The notes: generated by a model not told the origin, from the sequence alone. A stretch of 64,000 nt of DNA from Vagococcus fluvialis (GCF_003337315.1 NZ_QPJV01000010.1:1-64000), one strand, 5' to 3'. Shown: positions 36,245 to 46,242, counted from the first letter of the stretch. Numbers and translations are program-made.

Positions 36245-38884
36245 TTGGAAAAGGAAACGTATCAAACTAGCCTTGATGAAATCATGGAAAAAGTCGGCAG
36301 TCAGTCAACTGGTTTAACAGGACAAGAGGCAGGTAGTCGTTTAGAAAAAAATGGATACAATCAACTAAAGGAAGCACCAAAAAAATCTACAATGGCACTC
36401 TTTTTAGAAACATTTAAAGATGCTATGGTAATTGTCTTATTAGTTGTAGCAGTTGTTCAAATGTTAATGGGAGCTTACGTTGAATCTCTTGTTATCTTCA
36501 TTGTATTAATGATGAACTCTGTTGTCAGTGTGATTCAAACTAAAAAAGCAGAAGGTTCTCTTGATGCTTTAAAAAGTCTATCAGCTCCTGATGCTAATGT
36601 CATTCGTGACGGTAAAGAAACTGTTATTTTAGCAAAAGAATTAGTTGTTGGAGATGTTGTTATTTTAGAAGCTGGGGATTATGTACCGGCTGATGGTCGC
36701 TTACTAGAAGCAGGTTCTTTAAAAATTGATGAAGGAATGCTGACAGGTGAGTCAGTGCCAGTTGAAAAAAACTTAGAAGTTATATCTGGTTCAGTTCCAA
36801 TTGGTGACAGAACAAATATGGTTTTCAGTGGAACAATCGTTACTTATGGTCGTGGTCTTTTCATAGTAACAGCAACAGGAAATGACACAGAAATTGGTCA
36901 AGTAGCTGGTCTTTTAGAAAGTACTAGCGAACAAAAAACACCACTACAACGTGGTTTAGATTTATTCAGTAAAAAATTAAGTCTTTGGATTTTAGTTTTA
37001 TCAATTGTTATTTTAGCAGTTCAAGTAGCTCGTATCTTTATTAGTGGTGGCTCTACTGACTTAACAACAGATATTTTAAATGCTTTTATGTTTGCCGTAG
37101 CCGTAGCTGTAGCTGCTATTCCAGAAGCTTTGCAATCTATCGTTACAATTGTTTTATCTCTTGGAACTAAAAGAATGGCTAATCAACACGCGATTATCCG
37201 TCATTTACCAGCTGTAGAAACTCTAGGTTCAACAAGTGTTGTATGTACTGACAAAACTGGTACTTTAACACAAAATAAAATGACTGTTGTGGATCATTAT
37301 TTACCAAGTAGTGGTGCTGAAACAATTTCAGAAGACCCATCAACTTGGACCAAAGAAATTAAGCGTATTATGGAAATTAGTTTGTTAGCTAATGATGCAG
37401 CTATTACTGAAGATGGTGAAAAAATCGGTGATCCAACTGAGATTGCTTTTCTTGATTACAGTGAAAAACTAAATTCTCCGTATCGTGAAACAAGACAAAA
37501 ATATCCACGTCTACAAGAATTGCCATTCGATTCAGATCGTAAATTAATGTCAACGCTACATGAAATTGATGGCGAATTTTTAATGATGACAAAAGGTGGA
37601 CCAGATGTTTTATTAGGTCGTAGTTCAAAAGTATTGATTGATGGTGAAGTAGTACCATTAACTAAAGAGTTATTAGCAACAATTCAAGAAAAAAATGAGG
37701 GCTTCTCAAAACGAGCTCTACGTGTATTAGCTTTTGCATATAAACCTGTATCAGAAAATCGTGTGTTATCATTAGAAGATGAAAATGAACTGATTTTCGT
37801 TGGTTTAATGGCGATGATTGATCCGCCAAGAGAGCAAGTAAAAGATGCTGTTCGTGATGCTAAAAGTGCTGGTATTAAAACAGTTATGATTACAGGGGAT
37901 CACAAAACGACAGCTGTTGCCATTGCTCGTGAAATTGGTATTTCTGAGGATGGACATATGGCTTTAACAGGAACAGAATTAGATGCTCTAACAGAAGAAG
38001 AACTAAAACGAGATTTAGAAAAAATTACAGTTTATGCTCGTGTCTCACCAGAAAATAAAATCCGTATTGTCCGCGCATGGCAAGATAAAGGTAATATTGC
38101 TGCTATGACAGGTGATGGTGTAAATGATGCACCAGCTCTTAAACAAGCAGATATTGGGATTGCAATGGGAACAGGTACTGACGTTGCTAAAGATGCTTCA
38201 GCTATGATTTTAACTGATGATAACTTTGCTTCAATCATTAGTGCTGTAAAAGTTGGACGAAATGTCTTTGATAACATTAAAAAAGCGATTGCTTATCTAT
38301 TCTCAGGTAACTTAGGAGCAATCATTGCCATCTTATTTGCTCTTGTAGTTGGTTGGGCAAATCCATTTACAGCGTTACAGTTACTATTTATTAACTTAGT
38401 AAATGATTCTCTACCTGCAATTGCTTTAGGAATGGAAAAGGAAGAACCAACAATTATGAACCGCAAACCAAGAGATCCAAATGAAGGAATCTTCTCAGGG
38501 GATACATTAACTTCAGTGATTTACCGTGGTTCTTTAATTGGTATTGCTGTTATTATCGCTCAGTACATTGGTATGCAAACTTCACCAGAAATGGGTGTTG
38601 CAATGGCATTCTCAACATTAATCTGGAGTCGTACATTACAAACATTCCCAGCAAGATCAAATAGCCAATCAGCAATTAAAGCTGGATTCTTCTCAAATAG
38701 AATGGTCATTTTAGCTGTTAGTTTATGTGCAGTTCTTTATACAGTCACATTAATTCCAGGTTTACGTTCAGTATTCTCTATTCCAGCTACTTTTGGTTTA
38801 ACGCAAATTGGTATTTCGGTTGGGTTAGCTTTAGCTGCTATTGTTTTAATGGAAGTGACTAAATTAATATTGAAGAAAAAATAA
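36245..38884 (+). CDS. P-type cation ATPase, probable Mn2+ exporter (YoaB-like)
   Basis: An 879-residue P2-type ATPase. Actuator motif LTGESVPVEK, phosphorylation site CTDKTGTLTQ (Asp336), nucleotide-site MTKGGPDVLLG, hinge MTGDGVNDAPALKQAD, and ten TM helices. The M4 ion site reads AAIPEALQSIVTIVL, as in Mn/Ca exporters of the YoaB type rather than PEGLP calcium pumps. The manganese riboswitch in front supports Mn2+ export. TTG 36245 is the chosen start, with AGGGGAAG upstream; the longer frame from 36176 lies in the terminator. Confidence 0.93.
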   Translation: MEKETYQTSLDEIMEKVGSQSTGLTGQEAGSRLEKNGYNQLKEAPKKSTMALFLETFKDAMVIVLLVVAVVQMLMGAYVESLVIFIVLMMNSVVSVIQTKKAEGSLDALKSLSAPDANVIRDGKETVILAKELVVGDVVILEAGDYVPADGRLLEAGSLKIDEGMLTGESVPVEKNLEVISGSVPIGDRTNMVFSGTIVTYGRGLFIVTATGNDTEIGQVAGLLESTSEQKTPLQRGLDLFSKKLSLWILVLSIVILAVQVARIFISGGSTDLTTDILNAFMFAVAVAVAAIPEALQSIVTIVLSLGTKRMANQHAIIRHLPAVETLGSTSVVCTDKTGTLTQNKMTVVDHYLPSSGAETISEDPSTWTKEIKRIMEISLLANDAAITEDGEKIGDPTEIAFLDYSEKLNSPYRETRQKYPRLQELPFDSDRKLMSTLHEIDGEFLMMTKGGPDVLLGRSSKVLIDGEVVPLTKELLATIQEKNEGFSKRALRVLAFAYKPVSENRVLSLEDENELIFVGLMAMIDPPREQVKDAVRDAKSAGIKTVMITGDHKTTAVAIAREIGISEDGHMALTGTELDALTEEELKRDLEKITVYARVSPENKIRIVRAWQDKGNIAAMTGDGVNDAPALKQADIGIAMGTGTDVAKDASAMILTDDNFASIISAVKVGRNVFDNIKKAIAYLFSGNLGAIIAILFALVVGWANPFTALQLLFINLVNDSLPAIALGMEKEEPTIMNRKPRDPNEGIFSGDTLTSVIYRGSLIGIAVIIAQYIGMQTSPEMGVAMAFSTLIWSRTLQTFPARSNSQSAIKAGFFSNRMVILAVSLCAVLYTVTLIPGLRSVFSIPATFGLTQIGISVGLALAAIVLMEVTKLILKKK

Positions 38885-38908
38885 AGTGGATATTCGCAAC
38901 CATTTGAA

Positions 38909-38942
38909 AAAACAAAGTATTGATTTCAATGCTTTGTTTTTT
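38909..38942 (+). terminator. Terminator after ATPase gene
   Basis: AAAACAAAGTATTGA pairs with TCAATGCTTTGTTTT (38926-38940), followed by Ts. Confidence 0.85.
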
Positions 38943-38954
38943 TATATCAAAAGA

Positions 38955-38983
38955 TTGGAATCGTTTCAAAAAAATGGTACTAT
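38955..38983 (+). promoter_or_regulatory. lacI-type gene promoter with overlapping operator
   Basis: TTGGAA (38955-38960), 17-bp spacer, TACTAT (38978-38983). The operator-like TTGGAATCGTTTCAA (38955-38969) covers the -35 region and matches the two operators upstream of the next operon, so autoregulation is likely. CcpA binding is an alternative. Confidence 0.7.
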
Positions 38984-39010
38984 AAAAGAAAAATGATAAA
39001 GAGGGATAAA

Positions 39011-39991
39011 ATGAAAGCAACGATGAAAGACGTGGCTTCCTTGGCTGGAGTGGGTGTTGGAAGCGTCTCACGAGTAATAAATGGCGTGAATGTAAAGGAA
39101 ACAACAAAAGAAAAAGTTTTAGCTGCGATAAAAGAGCTTGACTATACACCTGATGAGTACGCAAGGGGATTAAAAACAAATAGAACAAATACTGTCGCTT
39201 TAATCATTCCAACAATTTGGCACCCGTTTTTTTCTGAATTTGCCTATTATTTGGAAGAAACTCTTAGTCAAAGAAATTATAAATTATTAATTTGTAATGC
39301 AGATGGTAGTCCTGAAAAAGAAAAAGAGTACATTGAGATGGTGAAGCAAAGTAAAGTAGATGGCATTATTGGTGTTACTTACTCTGATATTGATAAATTT
39401 GTCTCCTCAAAGATTCCTTTTGTAAGTATTGATCGACATTTCTCAGAACCAATTTCTTATGTAACTGCAGATAATTTTTTAGGCGGCCAAATAGCTGCTC
39501 AAGAATTGATTAAACGTGATTGTAAAGAGTTAGCTTATATTGGTGGTATATCACCATATCCTAATGAAACGAATAATCGAAAGGAAGGATTTTTTAGTGA
39601 ATGTCGTAATTTAAATATGAATGTCACTAGCTTGGTTATGCCAGAACCTATTGATGATCTACCGTCGCAATTGGACAAGTTTATTAGTGAAAATCCTAAT
39701 ATTGATGGTATTTTTACAATCAATGATTTTATGGGATTAGATGTAATAAAATCAATGGAACGACAAGGAAAAAAAGCACCTGAAGATTATCAGATTATTG
39801 GTTTTGATGGTATTAGAATCTCTGAAAATAAAGAGTATTTACTATCAACAATTGTTCAACCTATTGAAGAAATGGCGAGAGTATCTGTTGAAACTTTATT
39901 AAATATTGTTTTATTCCAAGAAAAATCAGAGCGTAAAGTGTTACCGGTTTATTTTAAAGAAAGTGCTACAACTAAAACTCTTGACAATTAA
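39011..39991 (+). CDS. LacI-family regulator of the fructan/sucrose operon
   Basis: A 326-residue LacI/GalR repressor: HTH TMKDVASLAGVGVGSVSRVI at the N-terminus with hinge DEYARGLKTNRTNTVALIIP, then the periplasmic-binding-protein-like effector domain (IDGIFTINDFMGLDVIKSM). By position it senses a fructoside such as sucrose, resembling SacR/ScrR-type regulators. AGAGGG at 39000-39005 supports ATG 39011; ATG 39023 is also possible. Confidence 0.92.
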   Translation: MKATMKDVASLAGVGVGSVSRVINGVNVKETTKEKVLAAIKELDYTPDEYARGLKTNRTNTVALIIPTIWHPFFSEFAYYLEETLSQRNYKLLICNADGSPEKEKEYIEMVKQSKVDGIIGVTYSDIDKFVSSKIPFVSIDRHFSEPISYVTADNFLGGQIAAQELIKRDCKELAYIGGISPYPNETNNRKEGFFSECRNLNMNVTSLVMPEPIDDLPSQLDKFISENPNIDGIFTINDFMGLDVIKSMERQGKKAPEDYQIIGFDGIRISENKEYLLSTIVQPIEEMARVSVETLLNIVLFQEKSERKVLPVYFKESATTKTLDN

Positions 39992-40084
39992 AAATAAGCA
40001 TGTTAATCTTAATTTGTAAAAACGGGAAACGTTTCCAAAGTGTGAGGCGTTTCTTTTATTAAAACAATTTGGAAACGTTTCAAA
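39980..40084 (+). promoter_or_regulatory. Promoter and two LacI operators of the fructan operon
   Basis: TTGACA (39980-39985, inside the last codons of the regulator gene), 17-bp spacer, TAATCT (40003-40008). Downstream, GGAAACGTTTCC (40025-40036) is a perfect palindrome and TTTGGAAACGTTTCAAA (40068-40084) nearly so. Two sites 46 bp apart allow cooperative or looping repression. They also approach the cre consensus. Confidence 0.82.
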
Positions 40085-40100
40085 TATGAGGGAGGAAAAC

Positions 40101-41413
40101 ATGATGAAAAGAAGAACAATGGGATTAATTACAGTCGGTGTTTTAAGTTTGGGGATACTAGCTGGCTGTGGTAATAGTGAAAAAAAGAGAGCAGCAATCC
40201 AGGTGAGATTAAAGTTTGGGTTCAATTTTCAGATGAAACGGCTGAAGGTAAAGCATGGCAAGAAGTTGTTGAGAATTTTAATAAAGAAAATGAAGGTAAG
40301 TACAAAGCAACAACAGAATACATTCCAAGAAGCGGGAGTGGCGGTGGATATGAAGATAAAGTAAATGCTGCTGTTTCAACAAATAGTTTACCAGATGTTA
40401 TCACTTTAGACGGGCCAAATACAGCAGCTTATGCTCAATCAAAAGTGATCGCTCCACTTGATGAGTATTTAGAAGATGCTGATATGGATGACGTACTAGA
40501 TAGTATTAAACAGCAAGGAACTTACGATGGTAAAATGTATGCATTTGGTTTTTCAGAATCTAACGTAGGTATTTATTATAATAAAAAGATGTTTAAAGAG
40601 GCAGGAATTAGTGAAGCTGAAATTCCAACTTTAGAAAAACCATGGACATGGAGTGAATTTAACCAAATAGCAGAAAAACTGCAAAAAAAATATGACGGCC
40701 CTGTTTTTGATATGCAAATTGCTAATAAGGATGAAATGTTGACATATGGTTATACACCTTTTGTTTGGTCAAATGGTGGAAATGTTGTAAACGAAGATGG
40801 AAAAAAAGCTGAAGGCTATTTTGATTCGAAAGAAACGATTGAAGCATTTGAATTTATTCAAAATTTAGTGAAGAAAGACTATGTTCCGATTTCACCTATT
40901 GAAAAAGGATTTGAAACAGAAAAATATCCTATGTACCTAAGTGGATCTTGGACAATGGCGGATTTAGAAGAAAATTATAAAGATGTGGATTACGGAATTC
41001 TACCTTATCCGGTATCTGATAAAACGAAAAAATTAGTTTCACCTACTGGAAGTTGGCAACTTGGTATGACAACTAGTACGAAAGAAAAAGAAGCATCAGC
41101 TGAATTTATTAAATTTGCAACAAACACCGAATCAAGTAAAATCATTAGTTTAAGTAACAGTGTTTTACCAATTAGAAATTCAACAATTGAATTAATCAAA
41201 GATGATGTAAACGATGGCATGAAAATGTTAATGGAACAGAATCAAATTTCTGGTCAAGCAAGACCAGTTGTTGTTGCTTACCCTCAAGTCTCACGAGCTT
41301 TCCAACAAGCTATTCAAGATATTTCATATTTTGAAGAAAATCCTGATGTGTCTAAAGTGTTGAAAGCAAGAACAAAAGAAATGCAACAAGCAATCGATAA
41401 CTCAATTAAATAA
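40101..41413 (+). pseudogene. Sugar-binding lipoprotein of fructan ABC importer, frameshifted
   Basis: GGGAGG precedes ATG 40101. The signal peptide with lipobox ILAGC is followed by an A7 tract (40180-40186); one extra A would join it to the frame NPGEIKVWVQFSDET that runs to 41413 and contains the family-1 sugar-binding fold (ITLDGPNTAAYA, WSNGGNVVNED, PVVVAYPQVSRAFQQAI). The mature domain is intact, about 437 residues in all. Given the intact downstream operon, a sequencing error or slippage is as likely as loss of function. Confidence 0.88.
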
Positions 41414-41420
41414 ATATAAT

Positions 41421-41440
41421 GGCTGTCTTTATAGGCAGCC
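41421..41440 (+). other. Intercistronic stem-loop
   Basis: GGCTGTCT and AGGCAGCC pair around TTAT, with no long T-run. Hairpins between binding-protein and permease genes often stabilise the upstream mRNA so that the binding protein is made in excess. Confidence 0.6.
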
Positions 41441-41458
41441 TTTAAGGAAGGGATAACT

Positions 41459-42340
41459 ATGAAATCGAAGCCAACATTAAAAGATAACATACTAGGATAT
41501 AGTTTCTTATCCCCAGCACTTATTTTATTAACTATTTTTCTACTAGTGCCAGTAGGTATGGTATTTTATTACGCTTTTACCGATTACTATTTATTAACAC
41601 CGGATGCTAGACAATTTGTAGGGTTAGAAAACTTTAAACGCCTCATGAGTGATCCGATTTTTAGAAAGAGTATTTTGAATACAGTAAAATTTGTTGTTTG
41701 GATTATTCCAGTTCAACTAGGTGCAGCTTTAGGAATGGCACTCCTGATCAATAAACAAAGAAAAGGTAACATGTTTTTTAAAGTTGCTTTCTTTGCACCA
41801 GTGGTCATGTCTTTAGTTGTTATTTCTATTCTATGGTTGTATTTATTAAATCCAAATGAGGGACTAATTAACGCTCTTTTAAATAAAGTAGGTATTAGCT
41901 CAATGCCATTTTTAACAAGTCCTAAACAGGCAATGTATACAATTGTTTTTGTATCAGCTTGGCAAGGAGCTGGTTATCAAATGTTATTACTTTTAGGTGG
42001 TATGCAAAATATTCCACAAGATGTTTATGAAGCAGCGGAAATTGATGGGTTTTCTAAATTCCAACAGTTTTGGTATATTACCTTACCTTTATTAAAACCA
42101 ACAGCCATTTTCGTATTATTAACAACTTTAATCTCAGCATTTAAGTTGATTGTTCAGCCAATGGTTATGACACAAGGTGGTCCGATGAACTCAACTATGA
42201 CTATGGTTTACTACATTTATCAAACAGGATTCACAGATAGACTAGTTGGTTATTCTAGCTCAATTGCTTTAATATTTACGACTTTAATTGGTTTAATAAC
42301 GATAGGGCAACGAAAACTAGTGAAGGAGGATGAAGACTAA
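41459..42340 (+). CDS. Fructan/sucrose ABC importer, permease 1
   Basis: A 293-residue MalF-type permease with six TM helices and EAA loop PQDVYEAAEIDGFSKFQQFW. It overlaps permease 2 by one base (TAATG). The neighbours GH32 and fructokinase indicate uptake of fructo-oligosaccharides or sucrose. No ATPase gene is present in the operon. Confidence 0.92.
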   Translation: MKSKPTLKDNILGYSFLSPALILLTIFLLVPVGMVFYYAFTDYYLLTPDARQFVGLENFKRLMSDPIFRKSILNTVKFVVWIIPVQLGAALGMALLINKQRKGNMFFKVAFFAPVVMSLVVISILWLYLLNPNEGLINALLNKVGISSMPFLTSPKQAMYTIVFVSAWQGAGYQMLLLLGGMQNIPQDVYEAAEIDGFSKFQQFWYITLPLLKPTAIFVLLTTLISAFKLIVQPMVMTQGGPMNSTMTMVYYIYQTGFTDRLVGYSSSIALIFTTLIGLITIGQRKLVKEDED

Positions 42341-43188
42341 TGAAAAGAAAAAGAAGAATGCTAACTATTGTAGAATATACCTTACTCATTTTGTTAGCGA
42401 TGATCTTTTTATTTCCAATGATTTGGATGATTGTTTCTTCAATGAAGCCTGAAGCTGATGTGTTTAATAATTTGACTTCTTTTAAAGCTTTTTTACCAAG
42501 TTTAAATCCTGCTAACTGGTTTAAAACATATCAAGCAGTTGTAAGTAGATTTAGTGTTGGTACATATCTTTTTAATAGTTTATTTTATGGTTTAACGTTT
42601 GCTTTTGGATCGATTTTAGTTAATTCATTAGCAGGATTTGCTTTTGCGAAAATAAATTTTTCAGGTAAAAAGGTCATATTTGGTTTACTACTAGCTCTGT
42701 TAATTATCCCAATGGAAACAGTTTTAATACCTCAATTTACAATAATCACTAAATTAGGATTAGTAAATAATCGATTAGCGGTTATATTACCGGGAATTGC
42801 TAGTGCATTCAATATTTATCTATTTAGAAATTTCTTTATTGCTATTCCAGAAGAAATTATTGAATCAGCAAAATTAGATGGGGCAAGTACCTTACAAATT
42901 TTCTTTAAAATCATGTTACCAATGTCAAAACCTGCTATTGCGACTGTAGGGGTTTTATCTTTCATTGGTAGTTGGAATGACTATATTTGGCCGTTAATGG
43001 TTTTAACGGATAAGAGTAAATTTTCAATGCAAGTAGCAATTACTGCAATTAATACAACTCAACCAGTTTATATTAATCAAGTAATGGCAGTGTTAACTAT
43101 CTCAACGATTCCATTAATCATTGTCTATATCGTTGCACAAAAATACATAGTTCAAGGACTAGGTGGTTCTGGAACAGGAATAAAATAA
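42340..43188 (+). CDS. Fructan/sucrose ABC importer, permease 2
   Basis: A 282-residue MalG-type permease with six TM helices and EAA loop PEEIIESAKLDGASTLQIFF. Its tail IVQGLGGSGTGIK is typical of the cytoplasmic end of this subunit. It is coupled to permease 1 and followed after 15 bases by the GH32 gene. Confidence 0.92.
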   Translation: MKRKRRMLTIVEYTLLILLAMIFLFPMIWMIVSSMKPEADVFNNLTSFKAFLPSLNPANWFKTYQAVVSRFSVGTYLFNSLFYGLTFAFGSILVNSLAGFAFAKINFSGKKVIFGLLLALLIIPMETVLIPQFTIITKLGLVNNRLAVILPGIASAFNIYLFRNFFIAIPEEIIESAKLDGASTLQIFFKIMLPMSKPAIATVGVLSFIGSWNDYIWPLMVLTDKSKFSMQVAITAINTTQPVYINQVMAVLTISTIPLIIVYIVAQKYIVQGLGGSGTGIK

Positions 43189-43203
43189 TTAGGAGAGAAA
43201 AAA

Positions 43204-44676
43204 ATGACGTCATTAACAAAAGCAAATGAATTTATACTAAATAATAAAAAAACTGTTAATCCAATGTTTCGAAACCAATATCATTTAATGGGACCAATTG
43301 GTTGGATTAATGATCCGAATGGCTTTGTTTACTTCAGAGGAGAGTATCATTTGTTTTATCAGTTCTATCCTTATGATAGTGTTTGGGGACCAATGCACTG
43401 GGGACATGCAAAGTCAAAAGACTTGATTCATTGGGAAGACTTGCCAGTAGCATTAGCTCCTAGTGAAGATTATGATATTGACGGCTGTTTTTCAGGAACC
43501 GCATTAGTAAAAGATGATAAATTATATTTATTTTATACAGGTCATGTGGAAAATGAGACCTTGAAAAGAGAAGTCCAATGTATGGCAGTTTCAGATGATG
43601 GCATACACTTTGAAAAGTCAATGAATAATCCACTTGTAGATGAAACTCACATAGAAAATATTGCTTCACCTGAAGATTTTAGAGATCCTAAAGTGTTTGC
43701 AAGAGAGGATGTATATTTTATGCTTGTTGCCTCTCAAACGGCTGATTCAAGAGGTCAAATCCTGATGTTTAGATCAAAAAACTTGAAAGATTGGTTTTTT
43801 TACTCGGTTTTATTAGAGGGGAATTCAACTCAGGGTATTATGTGGGAGTGTCCAGACTTATTTCAATTAAACGGAAAAGATGTTTTGATAATGTCTCCGA
43901 TTCAGATGCCAAAAGAAGATCATAAATATGCAAATCGTAGCTCAACAGTAGCATTTATTGGTGAAATTAATTGGGAAACTGGAAAAATGCATGTTGATAA
44001 CTACCATGAAATAGATAGCGGATTAGATTTTTATGCTCCTCAAACAGTTATTAATGGACAGGGTGAACGCTATTTAACAGCGTGGATGCAAATGTGGGAT
44101 AGAAATATGCCAACTAATGATTTAAAACATGGTTGGGCAGGATCGATGACGCTACCTAGAAAACTTTCTATAAAAAATAATAAGTTGATCCAGCAGCCTG
44201 TTAAATTTAGTAAAGAGCAATTAATATCAAAAAGAAAACTAGTTGATGTTTTAGTGAATGACTCAAGAGTAGTAGTAGAGCCGATAAAGAAAGCTAATCG
44301 AATTAATTTAGAAGTAGATTTGAGCAAAGGTGAATTATTTACGATTCATTATGGGAAAAACGAAGAAAATTATTTTGAAATTAGTTACAATGTTTTGGAT
44401 TCCCTATTAACTATTAGTCGAGAGCTGATTGGTCAGCCTATTACGGGAGCTGAAAAACCTAACTTGAATAAGAGAAGTGCTTATGTTCCTCTAAATAAAG
44501 GGAAATTAGGTTTAGATTTGTATGGAGATACCTCTTCTATTGAATTATTCACTCATGATGGGCAAACACTATCGACAACTTTCTTTGAAGAAAATTTTAC
44601 AGAAATTATTGAAATCACCTCAACTGGTGATGCCTTAATTGAAGTGTTAGAAATTTACGACATTAATGTGAATTAG
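43204..44676 (+). CDS. GH32 beta-fructosidase (sucrose/FOS hydrolase)
   Basis: A 490-residue intracellular glycoside hydrolase family 32 enzyme with no signal peptide. Nucleophile motif WINDPNG near residue 35, stabiliser in FRDPKVF, and acid/base Glu in WECPDLF, then a C-terminal beta-sandwich (about 335-485). It cleaves terminal beta-fructosyl bonds of imported sucrose or fructo-oligosaccharides. Because uptake is by ABC transporter, its substrate is probably unphosphorylated. GGAGAG lies upstream of ATG. Confidence 0.93.
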   Translation: MTSLTKANEFILNNKKTVNPMFRNQYHLMGPIGWINDPNGFVYFRGEYHLFYQFYPYDSVWGPMHWGHAKSKDLIHWEDLPVALAPSEDYDIDGCFSGTALVKDDKLYLFYTGHVENETLKREVQCMAVSDDGIHFEKSMNNPLVDETHIENIASPEDFRDPKVFAREDVYFMLVASQTADSRGQILMFRSKNLKDWFFYSVLLEGNSTQGIMWECPDLFQLNGKDVLIMSPIQMPKEDHKYANRSSTVAFIGEINWETGKMHVDNYHEIDSGLDFYAPQTVINGQGERYLTAWMQMWDRNMPTNDLKHGWAGSMTLPRKLSIKNNKLIQQPVKFSKEQLISKRKLVDVLVNDSRVVVEPIKKANRINLEVDLSKGELFTIHYGKNEENYFEISYNVLDSLLTISRELIGQPITGAEKPNLNKRSAYVPLNKGKLGLDLYGDTSSIELFTHDGQTLSTTFFEENFTEIIEITSTGDALIEVLEIYDINVN

Positions 44677-44688
44677 GAGGACAAACAG

Positions 44689-45552
44689 ATGTTTGGTGGA
44701 ATTGAAGCAGGCGGTACAAAATTTGTTTGTGCTGTATCAGATGATGAGCTTAATATCATAAAAAAAAGTAGTTTTAAAACGACAACACCAGAAGAAACAA
44801 TGGCTGAGGTGATTTCTTTCTTTAAGCCATTTCAATTAGATATGAAGGCTATTGGTGTCGGTTCTTTCGGCCCTATCAATATAGATGAAACTTCAGCTGA
44901 TTATGGAAAGATAACATCAACTCCTAAAATAGCTTGGCAATATTTTGATTTTGTCGGTACTTTAAAAGAGCATTTTTCTGTACCAATCATTTGGACAACA
45001 GATGTGAATGCGGCTGCATATGGTGAGTATCGTCATGGCAATGGAATTAGAAATAAAAGCTTGGTTTATTTTACAATCGGTACAGGGATAGGTGGGGGAG
45101 CCATTCAAAATGATCAATTTATTCAAGGTTTTTCCCATCCAGAAATGGGACACATGTTAGTTAAACAGCATCCAGATGATGATTTTAAAGGTGCTTGTCC
45201 ATTTCATAGTTCTTGTTTAGAAGGTATGGCAGCAGGTCCAGCAATCGAAAAAAGATTAGGTATTAAAGGTCAGGATTTATCTGAAGATCATCCTTACTGG
45301 TCTATAGAAGCAGACTATATTGCTCAATGTGCATACAATACAACTTTAATGTTATCTCCTGATATAATTGTTTTTGGTGGAGGCGTGATGCAGCAAAATC
45401 ATATGATTGAAAAAGTAAGACAATTATTTGAGAAAAAAATGAACGACTACACAATGTATCCGGACATTGATAGCTACATAGTAACACCAAAATTAGGCAA
45501 TGAAGCCGGAATTATAGGTTGCTTATCTTTAGCAAAAGATAAAACGAAATAA
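44689..45552 (+). CDS. scrK: Fructokinase, ROK family
   Basis: A 287-residue ROK fructokinase. N-terminal GGIEAGGTKFVCAVSD, GSFGPINI, catalytic Asp in TTDVNAAAYGEY, TIGTGIGGGAI, and the zinc site spanning GHMLVKQHPDDDF and CPFHSSCLEGMAAGPA, all as in ScrK. It phosphorylates fructose released by the GH32 enzyme. AGGAGG precedes ATG; the operon ends here at a terminator. Confidence 0.93.
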   Translation: MFGGIEAGGTKFVCAVSDDELNIIKKSSFKTTTPEETMAEVISFFKPFQLDMKAIGVGSFGPINIDETSADYGKITSTPKIAWQYFDFVGTLKEHFSVPIIWTTDVNAAAYGEYRHGNGIRNKSLVYFTIGTGIGGGAIQNDQFIQGFSHPEMGHMLVKQHPDDDFKGACPFHSSCLEGMAAGPAIEKRLGIKGQDLSEDHPYWSIEADYIAQCAYNTTLMLSPDIIVFGGGVMQQNHMIEKVRQLFEKKMNDYTMYPDIDSYIVTPKLGNEAGIIGCLSLAKDKTK

Positions 45553-45568
45553 ATAATAATTACTATAG

Positions 45569-45603
45569 AAAACTTTCCAGTAAAAAATACTGGGAAGTTT
45601 TTC
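45569..45603 (+). terminator. Terminator after scrK
   Basis: AAAACTTTCCAGTA and TACTGGGAAGTTTTT pair across an A5 loop. Confidence 0.85.
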
Positions 45604-45634
45604 TTTACCTAAAGTACACTTTAGAAGGTATGAT
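45604..45634 (+). promoter_or_regulatory. MerR-type promoter of phosphatase gene
   Basis: TTTACC and TATGAT are separated by 19 bp instead of 17, and the spacer holds the palindrome CTAAAGT-AC-ACTTTAG (45609-45624). This is the geometry of MerR-activated promoters, and the arms are identical to those at 57013-57028 beside the MerR gene. Confidence 0.8.
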
Positions 45635-45657
45635 AGAGAAAACAAGGAGGATGAAAG

Positions 45658-46242
45658 ATGAAAACAATTTATTTAACTCGTCATGGTCAAACATTATTTA
45701 ACTTACAGCATAAAATTCAAGGTTTTTGTGATTCACCTTTAACTGAGTTAGGAATTAATCAAGCAAAAATTGCCAAAGAATATTTTATTAGAGAAGGAAT
45801 TAAATTAGAAGAAGCTCATAGTTCTACATCAGAAAGAGCGGTTGATACTCTGGAGATATTAACAGAACTTCCTTTTAAAACTCATAAAAAATTAAAAGAA
45901 TGGAATTTTGGAACCTTTGAAGGTGAAGGAGAACATCTAAATCCGCCCTTACCTTATAATGATTTTTTTGTCCAATTTGGCGGAGAGGATCAACTTGAGG
46001 TTGAAAAAAGACTTAATGAAGCTATTACAAAAATAGCGGCTGAAAGCTCTAATGAACAAATTTTGATTGTTTCTCACGGTGGTGCTATTGCTAATTTTTA
46101 CAGAAAATGGGAAAATTATAGTCAAGTAAGAAGAGAAGGAGCAATCCCAAATTGTTCTATTTTTAAATATGAGTATGATGATGGTATTTTTGTGTTAAAA
46201 GAAATTATTCGTCATGATTTCTCTTCTATTATGCCAAAATAA
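45658..46242 (+). CDS. Histidine phosphatase superfamily protein
   Basis: A 194-residue phosphoglycerate-mutase-like phosphatase. Catalytic RHGQ motif in LTRHGQTLFNLQHKIQG (His 9), substrate-site Arg in SSTSERAVDTLEIL, and second His in IVSHGGAIANFYRK. The family includes sugar- and nucleotide-phosphatases; the substrate here cannot be named. AAGGAGG precedes ATG. Its promoter has a MerR-type operator, so it may respond to the same signal as the aldo-keto reductase at 57 kb. Confidence 0.9.
   Translation: MKTIYLTRHGQTLFNLQHKIQGFCDSPLTELGINQAKIAKEYFIREGIKLEEAHSSTSERAVDTLEILTELPFKTHKKLKEWNFGTFEGEGEHLNPPLPYNDFFVQFGGEDQLEVEKRLNEAITKIAAESSNEQILIVSHGGAIANFYRKWENYSQVRREGAIPNCSIFKYEYDDGIFVLKEIIRHDFSSIMPK

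Noticed and set aside
38859-39188. 109-codon minus-strand frame across the lacI-type promoter
   Set aside because: It runs antisense to the HTH region and through a terminator; composition (runs of F, L, S, H) is that of a shadow frame.
40025-40084. cre sites in the fructan operon promoter
   Set aside because: The sequences miss one defined cre position each and match each other and the site at the adjacent lacI-type gene, so a local LacI operator explains them better.
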